DNA from: Ampelocalamus luodianensis | Taxonomy: Eukaryota; Streptophyta; Magnoliopsida; Poales; Poaceae | NCBI GenBank assembly: GCA_036346255.1 | Contig: CM070625.1 | Span: 39,002,520-39,066,519, forward strand | DNA length: 64,000 bases | Direction of reading: 5' to 3' | Shown here: in pieces, positions 1 to 12,594 of the stretch | Numbering within the stretch: the first letter of the stretch is position 1 | How the letters are laid out: each line of letters starts with the position of its first letter | The notes under the pieces: model-generated | Databases searched by the model: none | What the model was told of the DNA's origin: nothing | The model's input: the letters and a program-made list of their open reading frames with translations, nothing else | Position numbers and translations under genes: made by a program

Positions 1-3000
1 AGGACCTCTCTTGACTTCATCCGAATCAGAATGACTGATTTTCAATAGGGATGATAGGATTTAAATTGGCAATTTAATAAGTTTTTGGGCTTTGTTTTAA
101 AATCTTTCGTGTTTAAGTAAAAGATTTCTTTTAAAGTTAAATCTCAATTAACTAAAAGGTTGCATTCTAAATTAAATCGAGTTGTTAAAAGTCAGATAAA
201 GATAATAATAATGATAACAACACCAAACAATGTTAAATTGAATTGGTCGAGACTACAATTAAAGTAAATTATTTTAGTCTCTTGTTTTCACATGCATTTC
301 AAAAAATCATACCATGATGCATGCATTAGTACCATCGCTTTTTTCATCCGACCGACCGCAGCGTAGATGTCGGTGTGTCCATTTTTTTCCCTAACCTCTC
401 TCTCGCAAACACGCATCGAAAACCAAAATCATGCGACGCATGTTATAGAGTTGCGATTGTCGCCTCGAGGGCGCCTGCTTTCTAATCGGTTTTCGAGTGC
501 GAGCTCTTTTGAGTAGCATGCAAGAAGGAGGAAGAAATGCTACTATTTCTTCCACTATCAATTGGTATTTCCGATCTTTGCCAAATTAACTACTTTTCTA
601 TCTCATGCCATTTTTCTTCTACCTCCCATTTCTTCAAGCCTAGCCGAACCATCTCCACCATTCATCACATTTTATCACTACCATCCCCGCCAATTTTGTT
701 CCCAAGCTCCTCACCTCACTTGCCTTTCTCTCTCTTCCTCCCACCAAAGCCACACTTTCCATCGCCATCTTCTTTTCCCAAAGCATCCTTTCCTCGCCAC
801 TTCTTTACCCAAGAGAGAGCAACCTCCCCGCCATTTCTTTTGCACTCACCAACCAGCCTCCCACTCGGTCGCCTTCTTCCCAAAATCAGCAACTCCATTC
901 TTTCCCACTCATGAGCAAAAGCCTCCACCTCTCTCCTCTCAATATCTTCCAAGAATCACAAATATCTCTATGCATGTCACACTATCATGTTCATCTTCTC
1001 ATGAGCATTCCATTCTCCTTTTAGATATCACATGCATTTGCATTTGAGTAATCTTGAGGAGAGGGGAAGAGAGGGAATGGTGGAGTCGGCAAGATGTCGC
1101 ACATGCACACATGCAAAGGCATGGCGTGGAGCAAGCATGCACGCAGCCATGGCGCGCGGTGGCAGCTCGAGCACCAGCCCGTGCAAGCGGCCTTTGCTTG
1201 TCGCAGCAGGAGGTGGCCACTGCAGACCGAGGAGAGGAGGCGATTTGGTGCTGCACGCGTGGAGCCGCCGGCCAGTGGCGGGTGTCGTGGCCGAAGCGCG
1301 CGCGCCGCCGTGGTCGGCTGGGCAGGAGGCCAGCGGCGCATGCGAGCCGAGGCGAGGTGGTCGAGCACGGCCGGCGGCAACGGTGGCTCGGCGTGGAGCC
1401 GCACCGGAGCAAGGCGCCATCATGGTGGAGGTGGCGGCAATCAGGTGGTCGCGCACACATGCAGCAGGCACGGCATGGCGCGCCGCGTGGTGGTCGGCCG
1501 CGGAGCCGCGGGGCGCAGCGGCGTGGAGGAGCAGCTCGGGTGCTGTGGCGGCGCCGCGGTGACTTGCCGTGGCCGAGCAAGAAGAAGGGAGGGCTGGCGA
1601 CGCACCGCACACAGGGCGGACGCCAAGGCGAGCCGTGTATGAAGCGCAATCTGGCGGTCATGCATGCGGCAGCTCGCCGTGGTGCGGCTCGGGAAGCCAA
1701 GGCACGGGGACGGAGGACGACGAGCTAAGGCATGGCGCGGTGCTACGCCTAGCACGGAGGAGCGGTATTTTCGAGCGCAAAAACGCTGAGGCGCGGTGGT
1801 CATGTTGGGTTTAACCTTGACAAAGCGAGTTTTGCGTTGGGAGGTGGCGCGACGAGCTCGACTACGACTACGGCGACGTGGACGAGTGCCGAGAAGACAA
1901 CGCCGGTGGCGATGCACACACCTAGCGAGCGGTAAAATCTTTATGTTAGTTTTGTTACCGCACTACGATATTAGTCATGCATGTTGCATATTAGTGATGT
2001 GCATGCCATCTATTATGCATGTTTAATTATAAAATAATTGGTAGCTTAAGACCGACGTAACTCTTGGGTTATGTCTTATTTATGCGTAGGCGCTTCATGC
2101 GATGTATGTCGGCTTATGCGAGTGATTTTATCATCGTAGCGGATTATGTAGAATGTTGATCGGTGGATGCTAAATTAAAAATACTTTGGATAAATTGATT
2201 GGATGATATTATTTTAGAGTCACATGCAAAATTATTGGTGGTCTTAGATGATAAATTAATTGGAGGTTATCCTCTCGTTGGATTAGTAATTTTTGGAGTT
2301 AGGACGCATAAGGATTGTACGATCTATTACTTGATGGATAGCTTTGTGATGATATGTGTTGAGATATGGAGATTGAATCGGGGATTTATTTAATCATGAG
2401 CAATTGGATCGGATGATTTGTGCTAGAATTTGGAGATGGTAGGAATGGATTATTCGATTTTAGATAACTAATTGGATTGACATGTAATTAGTAGATAAAT
2501 CCTATGTGCCGAGTCGATGCAATTGTACTCTCTTTCGAATAGCAAATAAATGATTATTAGTCGATCGAGAGACGATATGTGATTGGTTTGGTAGATGTCG
2601 CTCACAACTAAGTTTGGTGGTATGGATATAAGTTTATCGATTAGTAAGCAATTAGATGTTGAATGTGTTCTTTAATTGTAAAGTTCATTAGGTGTCGGTT
2701 TGTCAATTAAACCTTGATCGGTGGAAAATTGAGTGTATGCAATTGTGATTTGCCGAGGCGAGACTAGTAGAGCTAGATAGTTAGCATTAGCTTAAATAGT
2801 ATATCGGAGAATGATCGATGGATTCAATTATGGTCATATGCCCATGAGTCGGTGGATTTCGTAAATTATCGGATAGGTTGTATTTTGGAAGATCGTGAGT
2901 TCGGGCATCACCGATGGATTGACTACCTTGATAATGTCCTAGTGGAGGTTAGTATGGGATTTAGATCATGATATGAGAATATGATTGGAGAGTGTTATGC

Positions 3001-5958
3001 ATGTGATTGGATTCGACACCGCGAATCGGTTAAGTATATGAGTATGAGAAGGTTAGATTTGTCGGTAGATGTTTTCCTTAGTAAATAAATAGAAAAAGAA
3101 AAGAAAATACATAGACCCCACTTGTCATGGCAGAGGCTAGGTCATCCTACCTATAAAAATTATTTAATGCAGTAGCAAAATCAGAAAAGAATTAATTTGT
3201 ATACGAAAAAGTCTTTTAACTTCAACAATTCATAACTAATTCATATGAACTCTAAATTGGGTGATTCAATTTTTATTGATCATAAATTTTAATTACCTTT
3301 CATGCCATGTAAAGATTATCCCTACCATAGTTCTACAAATTTTCCTGAAACAATTAAATTCAGATGAACAGTAACAGAACATTGATTTTCAGCATTTTCC
3401 AATAATCTGATTTTCAAACAACTATAACTCTCTCATATAAACTCCAAATGGAATAATTTTTGTACCTAAATTCATCTAAAATCATAATATAGCTACTGTA
3501 TAAATTTCATGTATTTTGGAGCAACTTGAGTTTTGGCTATTTCTGTTTATTCGATATCGCCTTTTCTTTAGATTTCGAGTTGCCGGAAGTATGACAGTAA
3601 GTAACCGAGAGTGAGCAAGTGAACTACCAGCAAGGAAAGCATCATTTGAACTTTCTTTTTGCATCATATTTGATCCCAATTTTGTTAGGATAGATGCAAT
3701 GATAATTGCTTGCATGCTATTTTGATAATATCGCTATTTTTTGTGGTGAATAGTTAGACACATCCTATTATGTTGTCATTGTGGCTATCCATGAATTATT
3801 CCATTGCTGAAATGATATGATAGGAGGTGTGAAGTTATATTGTTCGAATTTGCTTAGTCATGCAAGTCTAGAACCGGTAGTTGATTGTCGGGAATAACCC
3901 GACAATCAAGGGATAAACACAACCCTCATTATATACTTTCGTTTCAGATTTTCGTACCTGTTTCACAAGTTAAATTTTTGTCATTTTAAATGCGCTTTTG
4001 GTCTGGACAAGTGTTGGTTAGTGATGGTGCTTTATGCACGAGAATTGGGTATGTGGTTGGACTTGTCCGACAATTAAGGACCGAACTTTGTAACGTCGTT
4101 GATTCAAGTATTTTCGCTACCATACGCAGATATGGGTGCTGTACGTTAAGTAGGGGAAGGTTCTATTGTGTTAAGTCTCATGGTGGTGTAGGGGCATTTG
4201 TGTTTGATCATTTGTCCTTAGGAATCGATGTCAATGTTCTATAGTGTGCAAGGAGCACCAATTACCTTTTCATTACATCGGTATTTCCAATATAACGTGT
4301 GAGCCCTTAGCAAGTGCTATATGCTACTTGTACTAAGACCGAAACATCTCACATGGGAGACTTAGCGCAATAGGGTTTTCTTGCTGAAAACGATCAGATC
4401 TCGATTCTCCCGCCAAAGATACCAAAGGAAGTGTGCCATTATCCTGAGGCTTACTGGCTAATCGAGTCGTGTGGGTAAGTAGTACACCCTCGCAGGTATA
4501 ATCTATTCGAATAGCCGTGTCCACTGCTATGGACAACCGCTTGAGTTCGGGAGTTACTATTGTTAGACTTGGAATTAAAATTGTGGGTGAACTTGGTAAT
4601 TAGCATGAATGGGATGTTCATGCTTGTTGTTGTATCAAAGTGGCAATCACTTTGTTATTTGTATGTTATTTGTTACTTAGTTCATTACTTATTCACATGC
4701 TTTACTTCTACTTCAAATCTGATTTTGAAATGACACTTGAAAAACTAGTATGTGTAGGTTGTACATGGTTGCGTCACTTTCGCAAAACTAAGCCAATATG
4801 AGCCTTCCTTTGAATGACCTTATGCATAACTATTTTTATTTGTGTAAGACTTGCAGTACACTTGTACTCAAAGAAGATGTTTGCTGGCCTTTTCAGGTGA
4901 GGAAGATTATGAGTATGACGATCTCGTTAGTGTTGACTTGGGTGACACTAACGAGTAGTGTGCTATCATTTAACCCCTAGTCGGTTGCCGATGGGTGATG
5001 GGCATACCACTACTGGTCTTTTGCTTTATTTATTTACTCACTGCTACTTGATACTTTGTTTTGAATTTGGCCACGGCCGTATGTAATAAGTCAGACTTAA
5101 CTATTATGCAAGATGTCCTTTACTCTCTTGTTGTATGCGATGTAATCAACGTTGGATGAGGGTATGAGTATATTGGTCGTTGATCTTGGGAGCCAATATA
5201 AGTCATACTCGTTGTTGATGAATCCCCATTTAACTCACTAAGTGTAGTGTCAATCGAAGAGAACCGACAATCATGTAGCGCGCAAAGGAGCAAAGCGCAT
5301 GATCGTTGAGGCTCTAGTATTCGGCTAAGCCTCTCACTTGGATAGAGTTAAATTGGAATTCATTTCCCGGAGACCCGTGATTATGTCCCTAAGACCTTGT
5401 TTAATCTCGGTCTTATGGAGATAATTACCGGGTCCCCACATGAACCGCTCAAAACCCCTTGGTTACATCTCAGATCGCTCAGACCTCCCCGATTTCATCT
5501 AAACTGTTCAAAACCTCCCTTGGTTGCATCTGAATTGTTCAGGACCTCCCTGATATCATTTGAACCGTGTAGGATCTCTCTTGACTTCATCTGAACCGTT
5601 TAGAGTTACATTTGTAATGTTCAGACCTCCCCTGACTTCATCTGAACTAATCAGGTCCTCCCCTCATGACCTCCCTTGACTCCTCAGGATCCCCTCCGAT
5701 TACACAAGACCTCTCCAAGATTACTCTGGGACCTCCTCGGGACCACTATAGGACTATCCCAGGACCTCTCCAAGATCTCCCTAGATTGCCGTTTTTGACC
5801 GAATGTGGTCGTAGCTATGAACCTAAGTCGTGTGTCTACTTAGAGCTTCTATAGTTATGTGCATACTTAAGCAATGTGTCTGTGTGTGTCAGCTACTGAT
5901 TCAGGGAATGACATCGTATACACAGTGGATCCCAAGCTCCAAAAATTGGGGTCTAACA
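1..5958 (+). mobile_element. Long Ty3-type LTR (solo or partial), entering from the left edge
   Basis: The right end reads ggggtctaaca, like other LTR ends in this window, and is followed directly by copia coding sequence with no primer site. I therefore read it as a solo or truncated LTR inserted in the copia element. The left end lies outside the window. Inside, in plus-strand order, are a GC-rich stretch (about 1050-1900), 'cataact/aactcc' repeats (about 3225-3480), a degenerate version of the shared signal (caaggaaagc, 3631), the palindrome ctattcgaatag (4503-4514), a minisatellite (about 5430-5790) and the terminus. This order matches the other long LTRs here. The GC-rich part has overlapping open frames on both strands, which is expected from its composition, and none resembles a protein. 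Family and true length are unknown. Confidence 0.6.
5430..5790 (+). repeat. Degenerate minisatellite in the LTR
   Basis: About eight diverged copies of a unit of roughly 35-40 bp built on 'gacctccctgatttcatctg' (ttcatctgaaccgttcagg variants) run through this stretch. The first 30 bases of the window carry the same motif (cctctcttgacttcatccga), so the unit also occurs elsewhere in the element. It has no coding value. Confidence 0.55.
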
Positions 5959-5962
5959 GAGA

Positions 5963-7207
5963 CCCAACATTGATTACGATGAAATCTACTCTCCTGTAAT
6001 GGATGACGTTACGTTCCATTATTTGATATCAATGGCAGTAGGCATGAATCTAAATATGAAACTCATGGATGTCATTACTGCATATTTGTATGGGTCACTT
6101 GATCATGAAATCTTCATGAAGATTCCAGAGGGACTGAAGATCCCACGTATGAGTGCAAATGAGAATTGCAATATGTATAGTGTGAAATTGCAAATGTCAC
6201 TGTACAAGTTAAAAATAGTCAAGTCGTATGTGGTTCAACTGACTAAGTGAATTCCTTCTACAAAAGGGATATACTAACAATAAGGTATGTCCATGTGCAT
6301 TCATCAACAAATCCACTCATGGATTCTAGATTTTGTATATGTTGATAATTCGAACATCATCGGAACTACAAAAGATATGCTCGAAGCAAGCTCATACTTA
6401 CAAATAGAATTCAAGATGAAAGATTTGGGCGAAACCAAATATTGTCTTGGTTTGCAGATTGAACATCTGCTTAATGGCATATTCTTGCATCAAACCACCT
6501 ACATCAAGAAAGTATTGTAGATATTTTATTTGGATAAATCTCATGCACTGGGTACTCCAATGATCATTAGGTCTCTTTAAGTGGAAAAAGATCCATACGG
6601 ACCTAAGCATGAGAATGAAGAAGTATTGGGATCCCATACTTGAGTGTGATTGGAGCACTCTTATATCTTGCAAATTTCACTAGGCCTGGCATTGCATTAG
6701 CAGTGAATTATTTGGAAAGATATAGTTCCCAGCTACTAAGGCACTGGAATGGGATTAAAGGCATTCTCAGGTACCTACAATGTACTAGTAATCTTGAACT
6801 ATTTTACCCCAAGAACTAATGCACTAAATTTGTTGGATATTCAAATGCTGGCTATCTTTCTGGCCCTCATAATGCCAAATCACAGACTAGTTATGTCTTT
6901 CTAAGAAGAAATACAACTATCCCTTAGAAGTATGTTAAACTATCAATAGTTGCTATGTCAACAAATCATTCATAGATAATTGCACTATTTAAAACCACTC
7001 ATGGCTGCATATCACTTAGAAGATTGATTCATCGTTTCCAGGAGTCATGTGGTGTAGAGATATATAAAACTCCCACAATCCTCTATAAGGATAATGTTGC
7101 TTGTATTGTAGCAAGAGGAAGATAATATAGAAATACAGAAAATCAAATAGAGTGAAAATTCTGTGAATTTATTCACTAAGGCCTTGCCAACGTCTTGCTT
7201 TGTGAAG
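5963..7207 (+). pseudogene. Copia pol fragment: reverse transcriptase to RNase H (broken)
   Basis: Conceptual translation in shifting frames gives copia hallmarks in order. These are a start of RT resembling 'IDYDEIYSPVMDDVTFHYL' (5970-6030), 'MDVITAYLYGSLDHEIFMK' (about 6065-6120), a palm motif 'DFVYVDNSNIIG' (about 6327-6365; families usually have YVDD, here the second Asp is Asn), 'FKMKDLGETKYCLGLQIE' (6410-6465), 'TRPGIALAVNYLERYS' (about 6680) and an RNase H-like 'FVGYSNAGYLSG' (about 6830; Asp expected where Ser stands). Several stops and frame changes make it a dead copy. The last segment, 'LFTKALPTSCFVKH' (7165-7210), is cut by the CACTA insertion and resumes as 'VNDIGMRMLKE' at 7864. 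Confidence 0.85.
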
Positions 7208-7210
7208 CAT

Positions 7211-7860
7211 CACTACTACAGAAAAGGTAATCATAGACGGTTCAAAATCGTCATCACAGATAATTTTTTGAACCATCTGACTTTATGGGTCAGTGATACT
7301 ACAAGGTCATCACAGATGGTTTTTGAATCGTCTGTGAAAAAAGCTAACATATATAGACGGTTCTAAACAGTAACCGTCTGCGATAGTCAGTTATCACAGA
7401 CGGTTCTTATAAAAACCGTCTGCGATAGTTTTTCCTATTGCAAAACAAATCGAATTTTGAGCCAGACCAATCAATTGTTAGACAATAGTTTCCATATGCT
7501 CTTTCGATAGTTTGAAAGAAGGTAATTAAAATATTCTCTCTCTCTCTTTCAATCAATAGCTCACTCTCTGATGAGGACGAGGTCGAGTAAATGCATCCAT
7601 CTCAAACTGAATCAGCCTCCCTTGTCGACCACAGATGGGTCTTCTGTGATAGTATCAAGAACTGCCTATGATAGTATTAAAAATCAGAGTGTTAGGTATT
7701 AAGAATTGTCTGTGATATTAGCTCATCACAGACGGTTCTTAGTGTATCCAGTAATAAAGACGGTCGTGCTGGTAAAACCATTTGTAATTACCATTAACAA
7801 AGACGATTTTGGAAAACCGTCTGTGGTGAGGCGTCTAGTATTAGCCTTTTTGTAGTAGTG
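7211..7860. mobile_element. Small non-autonomous CACTA element inserted in copia pol
   Basis: The termini are cactactacagaaaagg at the left and cctttttgtagtagtg at the right, an inverted pair. A 3-bp target duplication, cat, sits at 7208-7210 and 7861-7863, as expected for the CACTA superfamily. The 650-bp body is filled with copies of 'tcacagacggtt' in both orientations, the usual subterminal transposase-binding repeats, and has no open frame. Both the terminus and the repeats match the larger CACTA elements starting at 39940 and, in the repeats, 47720, so those could have mobilised it. Confidence 0.92.
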
Positions 7861-7863
7861 CAT

Positions 7864-8153
7864 GTTAATGACATTGGTATGAGAATGCTCAAAGAGTAGT
7901 TGCCTTTAGGGGGGAGATTGAAATATTCATACATATTCATTTCTAAGATGAATTATTGTACTCTTTTCCCCATAATTAAGTTTTGTCCCTAATGGGTTTT
8001 CTTAGTTAAATGTTTGAACTGAGGCAACATATGCAATAGCAAGGACGTGAGCTATGTACTTTTTTCTTCTTACTGATTTTTTGCCACGGGGTATATCGAA
8101 AGGAGTTTTTAATGAGGTATGAGCATGGTGTTGGCAAAGTGTTTAAGGGGGAG
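7864..8153 (+). pseudogene. Copia pol C-terminus and 3' untranslated region
   Basis: This continues the copia frame after the CACTA insertion (V-N-D-I-G-M-R-M-L-K-E, then stop). The rest, with an earlier G-run (gggggga, 7911) and a second purine run ending at 8153, is non-coding. The second run directly abuts the LTR and is the better polypurine tract. Confidence 0.7.
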
Positions 8154-8944
8154 TGTTTGTAATATTGGCCCATTAGGCCTGATCATGTGGACACTTTGCC
8201 TAAACGAGGTCCAGTAGTGGTTAAGGCTAGGGGTGTCAACGGATCAAATACGAATCGAATAGTGGTCTTCCCGTATTTGTATTTGTATTTTCTAAATGAA
8301 TACGAATACAAATTTGAATACTGTTGAATATGAATACGAATTGAATGTTGTAACGAATACGAATCGAATACCTACTCAATTCGATCGGATTCGGATATCC
8401 TCTTAACTTACGTAATTGAAAGATATTTATAATACTTTATCCTCATACATAGAACACCTAATCATTCTAGTTTATCTATTTTGCCTAAAAATATGAATTC
8501 ATATTAAACTAAAAATACTCATCCAACTAATTAGCCATACCGCAATAAAATATGCATATTGTTTTATCGAATTCGAATACGAATAGTGCGGACAAAATAA
8601 CATTTTGGATGGTAAAAGTCCATACCATATTAGTATCCATATTTTTTATGCGAATGTGAATACGAATAGGGGAGAAATTGTTAATCGGATGAAAAAAATC
8701 TAAACTATATTCGCTACCAACCGAATTCGGATGCCAGATCAAATAGATAATTCGGTTCGATTGAAATCCCTAGCTAAGGCCCATTAAGATCTATGGTGAA
8801 TGGCTGTCTAGTTTAGTCTTATATTGCTCATTCTATTTAGGGGACATCGTATCCACCCATTGCTTATTCTATTTAGGGGACTACTTTCTGTGTCTTCTAC
8901 TTTTTGTGTGATTGTTTGTCGGTAACGTGACAATAACTCTAACA
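8154..8944 (+). mobile_element. Copia 3' LTR, interrupted by a hAT-like element
   Basis: It starts tgtttgtaatattggccc directly after the polypurine run and ends ...ctctaaca, giving TGTT...AACA termini. Removing 8228-8772 and one copy of its target duplication leaves about 240 bp, a normal copia LTR size. It holds a short internal duplication around 'attctatttagggga' (8829-8843 and 8868-8882). The end at 8944 rests only on the matching termini; the 5' LTR is outside the window. Confidence 0.6.
8228..8772. mobile_element. Non-autonomous hAT-like element in the copia LTR
   Basis: The ends are taggggtgtcaacgg and ...ttgaaatcccta, a short imperfect inverted repeat typical of grass hAT derivatives. 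An 8-bp target duplication flanks it: gttaaggc (8220-8227) and gctaaggc (8773-8780), one mismatch. The body is AT-rich with many 'aatacgaatacgaat' repeats and no transposase. Confidence 0.8.
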
Positions 8945-9092
8945 CTGTAGTCAATTTTGGCTCTTTTTTTTCATGATAGGACGACCTGCTGGCACCTAAT
9001 AAGCACGTGCTATAACAGTATGGGCCAACATGAGGTGGGATGGCTTCATAAGGCTGTCTAATTTCATTAACTAGTTTCAGTCTAGCCACTAA

Positions 9093-9495
9093 GGGCTTGT
9101 TTGGTTTAGAACCCGAGAGCCGTGCCTGAGAGTAGCCTGAGAAGCAGATGATTTTTGTCTAGTCAGACAAGCCTGGAGATATAGTGTTTGGTTGGTGATA
9201 CATGCCTGGAGATAGAATTCAAACATGGAACAGTTGATTTCATCAATTATCTAAATGCTTTTTATATAAATTTTAGTTATTTTAGTCTGTCTAATTAAAA
9301 AGGAGAAATAAAAAAACTAAAGAAAGAGATCAAGGAGGTGCTGCCTGGGCCAAGCGTTGGTTTTGGGCGACTGGGCTTGGTGGTGCTGCGTGCCAGGGAG
9401 ATGATCTTAGGCCTTCAACAAAGCAATGCACAAGCAGCCCTCCGGTACGCAACCAGGCTAGGCGGATGTCCTCAGTTACGCAACTAAACAGCCCC
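9093..9495. mobile_element. Tourist-like MITE
   Basis: It begins gggcttgtttggttta and ends aactaaacagcccc, an imperfect inverted repeat of the Tourist (PIF/Harbinger) type. A 3-bp duplication, taa, flanks it (9090-9092 and 9496-9498). It is 403 bp long and non-coding. Confidence 0.75.
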
Positions 9496-10379
9496 TAACT
9501 TCTGGTAGGCCGGGCTAGTCAAGCTGACAAGCTAGGAATATGCTTCACTCTAATCGACGACGGCACCTATACCTTTTTTTCTCGTTCTTTTTTTTTTTCC
9601 GATTTCATGATTTTATCTTTTTGGTATAATTGGTATGTTTAACAACCTAAGCTTTGAGAAACAAAGTATGGGGAATTTCAAGCAAACATCCAATGTATCC
9701 GATATTCTGATCTGTAGAGAGATCGGTACAAGTGGTGAGAATGAGAATGGCATCTCCCTCCTGCATGCATCTCCAGAAGAAAATTAAGGAAATTGAAAAT
9801 AGAGTGAACTCACACAGTTCTGTGATCCTAGCTAGCACTAAGCTAGGATTTAGTAGCCTTGTTTTGTTATGCTAGTGCTAGTTGTTGCTTACTTATGTTG
9901 AACCTGCATATTAGTTAACAGGAGATATATGTCTGTTAGGAACTATACGTACTATTATGTCTGTTAGGAATTTCATTTTGGCTGTGATGCATTATATAGA
10001 TTTAGCAAATGCATTTGCTTGATTTTGCCATGCATGATGCATCCCGTGCATCCCGGAGACCTGGACACAAGAACGGTCGATCGGCTCCTTTCTGGACACC
10101 ACCTGGATGATGGCTGCATATATCCCAATTACGCGCCATGCAATTAACCTGTATGATGAGCCGGAGATGATTGAGCATGAAGGAATCCGAAGTTGACATC
10201 GCAATGTTCCATGATGTCGACCAGAACCGACATGCATGCACAACTGGCAATGTTAGTTGACATGATCAATCATTAAAAATAATTAAGATCAGACCGATCG
10301 TCGACGATCGATCGCTTGCGGTGCGTGTGGAGCTGATGGTGAACCGGTTTGCATGAATACATGCGCTGATGGGAGGTGA
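9496..10379. other. Unassigned low-copy-looking sequence, no gene seen
   Basis: No transposon ends, long open frame or recognisable domain. Short frames on the minus strand at 9992-10250 have no familiar motif. With 10556-10896 this is the only stretch that could be ordinary intergenic DNA of the locus before the insertions. Confidence 0.4.
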
Positions 10380-10555
10380 CAGGGGCGGAGCTGGTCACGT
10401 GCCAAGCCTCGGACCGGCCCAATTACTTTTGGGTTTAAGTCGTATTTTGTTGATTTTTCAAAATAAATAAATAAATATACATAGGGTTATACATAGGGCT
10501 TTGATATTGAGTCTCGGTCATTGTCCTAGTTGCCCGAGGCCCAACTCCACCCTTG
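10380..10555. mobile_element. Short hAT-type MITE candidate
   Basis: The left end caggggcggagctgg pairs with the right end caactccacccttg as an inverted repeat of about 14 bp. Length is 176 bp. The flanking octamers ggaggtga and ggcaggaa agree only partly, so the target duplication is unconvincing. Confidence 0.5.
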
Positions 10556-10896
10556 GGCAGGAATAATCCACGATCTGGCCTGTCGGCAGGCCAGTGCTGC
10601 TATCTCCATAAATCATCTATCACTTGAATGCTATCCTGTTAGCACAGCTTCCTCTGGGTCAGAAGATGCTCACCTCGCTCGTCAACTTGGATTCTGCTGT
10701 TGGTACTTCGCAATCATGGAGCTAGCATGGAATGGATGGATGATTCCATGAATGCATCTCGATCTTTGACTTGTTAGGCATCGATCGGCATGGAGATGCA
10801 TTTGGCTGTGTATGAAGATGCATGTTTGCCCTTGGACAGATGGAGTATGTCGTGCACTTGTGTCGTAGGGTTCTACCTCTACGACCTACACTAATT

Positions 10897-11400
10897 CACT
10901 AACAAAAAGCAGGTATTCCCTTACGGTTAAAAACCATTAGTAAAATGTTAAAAACCGTCAGGTTTTAATTTCCTGATAGTTATCCGTCAGGCAAAACCTC
11001 TCAACCCTAGCTGAAAAGGAAAATTAAATTTGGCTGACGGCTACCCGCAAGGAAAATTAAACCTGATGGTATTATTCGTCACAAAAAAATGGATTTTCCT
11101 AATGGGTCAAATCGCCAGGAAAATACATTTCATTGACTGTTCTATCACCATCAAGAAAATTAAAGCTAATGGTTTGTACCCGCTAGTAAACTGTATTTTA
11201 TTGATTGTTCTACTACCATCAATAAAATTATACCTGGCAGTGTTTGCCCATCAGTAAAATGTATTTCATTGACTGTTATGTTACCGTCAAGAAAATATAG
11301 CCTGACGGTTTGACTCATCAGCAAAATTTATTTCCATGGCTTGCCACTAGGAAAGTAAGCCTAACGCTTTCAGCCTGTCAGAAAAATTCATGCATGATAC
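10897..11400 (-). repeat. CACTA terminal and subterminal repeats, left side
   Basis: After the terminal CACTA, degenerate copies of 'ccgtcaggaaaatt' and its complement recur every 30-50 bp (for example 10988, 11035, 11211, 11302). Such arrays bind the accessory transposase in CACTA elements. Confidence 0.75.
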
Positions 11401-11764
11401 AACAGATTTTTTGCAGCAGACATTAAATTTGTAGCAATCAACTTGCAAGATAAACATTGATATCCGAATCTTATACATCCAGGCATCATATAATCATTTC
11501 ACAACACCAGCCTTGCATCAATCAAGAAACATATAATCAATGAACAAACATATAAAAACTTCAACTTTTATAGACAGTCCTTAGCCAATACATCATTCAT
11601 GTTCACTAGCACAAGCATATCAATTCATAAACTTCACCTCTAGATTGGTTCATCCATCCAAAAGACATCTAAAGTCAAGTACCACATACAAAAGTCACAG
11701 AAGTCTTCATTTCCATTACATTAAAGTTCAGCTAGTCAAAAGAACTGCAAGAGATCACCGAAAG

Positions 11765-11890
11765 TCACAGAATGACATCATGGTTATTGTCACCACTGTA
11801 GTTGTCCCTGTCAGTTACATCAGCGTTACCATCGACGGCATCGTCATCTGGTTGTGAGCTTACATGGGAGGATCCAGTCCCAGTCCTTTG
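11765..11890 (-). pseudogene. Possible last exon with an acidic tail, in the CACTA element
   Basis: On the minus strand an open stretch ends at a stop at 11765-11767. It encodes a hydrophilic, Asp-rich tail (runs such as SQPDDDAVDGNADVTDRDN). A possible acceptor lies near 11886. Position close to the element end and orientation fit the C-terminal exon of a CACTA accessory gene or of a captured gene. I do not recognise the family. No start or complete transcript can be proposed. Confidence 0.3.
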
Positions 11891-12594
11891 CCGCAAAGTG
11901 AAAACATTATGTCAACTTGAGTTGAAGAAACTGTAATGGCTTGTAATGTTGTTTGAATTATCACAGTCCTATATTAAATACCCATCCCACAATATTATGT
12001 CTTGTGGTACTAAAATGTGCACCCCACCCCTGGATCTTCCAATACAAAATGTGCACCCCTAGATCTACTAAGTTAACAAATCATGGCAACTACTCAAGAA
12101 TGTTTAAGTTTAAAATAGTCAGCTTAAGAACATGTGACGCTTGGCATATACTCAAAGATTAGTTTAACCTCGCAAAAAACTCACAAGTATGGGTGTACTA
12201 ATTAGCAGAAAAGCCATTTGTCACCTTACTATCAAATATAATTAAATGAGATTCAGGCTATGCCCATGTTTAGAACATTCCACATGACTCCACTCGCTCA
12301 CTGCTGCACTGCTTGTTGATAGTTCTATGTGTGCAAACCATGAATATATCAGGTATAAAATTATATTTATTAAAACTAGGTGTGTTGCATCTATACGGTA
12401 GGAATATCCTATATTGTCGAGCCCAATTTAAGATTAAACCACCATGACATATTGCAATTTATTAGACAAGATTCTACACTATGACCCAGTTGACTAAGCA
12501 ATATCAATCTTATTCTTGTTTTACCAAGATTAGAACATTTGCACATAATTAATAATTTAGCAGTCAACAGAAGAGTAGACGGAAGCTTACCAAT
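11891..12594. other. CACTA interior, no coding sequence recognised
   Basis: AT-rich sequence between two possible minus-strand exons. It could be intron. Nothing else is supported. Confidence 0.3.

Larger units (their letters stand above)
5959..8944 (+). mobile_element. Ty1-copia retrotransposon remnant, 3' half
   Basis: Reverse transcriptase and RNase H coding remnants (5963-7207, resuming at 7864) are followed by a 3' untranslated stretch, a polypurine run (ttaagggggag, 8143-8153) and a short 3' LTR starting at 8154. The 5' half is missing or lies beyond the left edge, because a Ty3 LTR occupies 1-5958. Two later insertions interrupt it: a small CACTA element at 7211-7860 and a hAT-like element at 8228-8772. 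With those removed, the reading frame and the LTR close up cleanly. Confidence 0.8.

Noticed and set aside
537..1047. Two plus-strand frames of 125 and 161 codons
   Set aside because: CT-rich sequence giving Ser/Pro/Phe/His-rich text in two overlapping frames. No start context, homology or gene structure.
999..1917. Overlapping open frames of up to 233 codons on both strands
   Set aside because: GC-rich LTR leader with few stops in any frame. The translations are Arg/Ala/Pro-rich without domains, and several frames on both strands are open at once.
9992..10250. Two overlapping minus-strand frames of about 83 codons
   Set aside because: No recognisable domain, overlapping frames and no exon signals that I could support.
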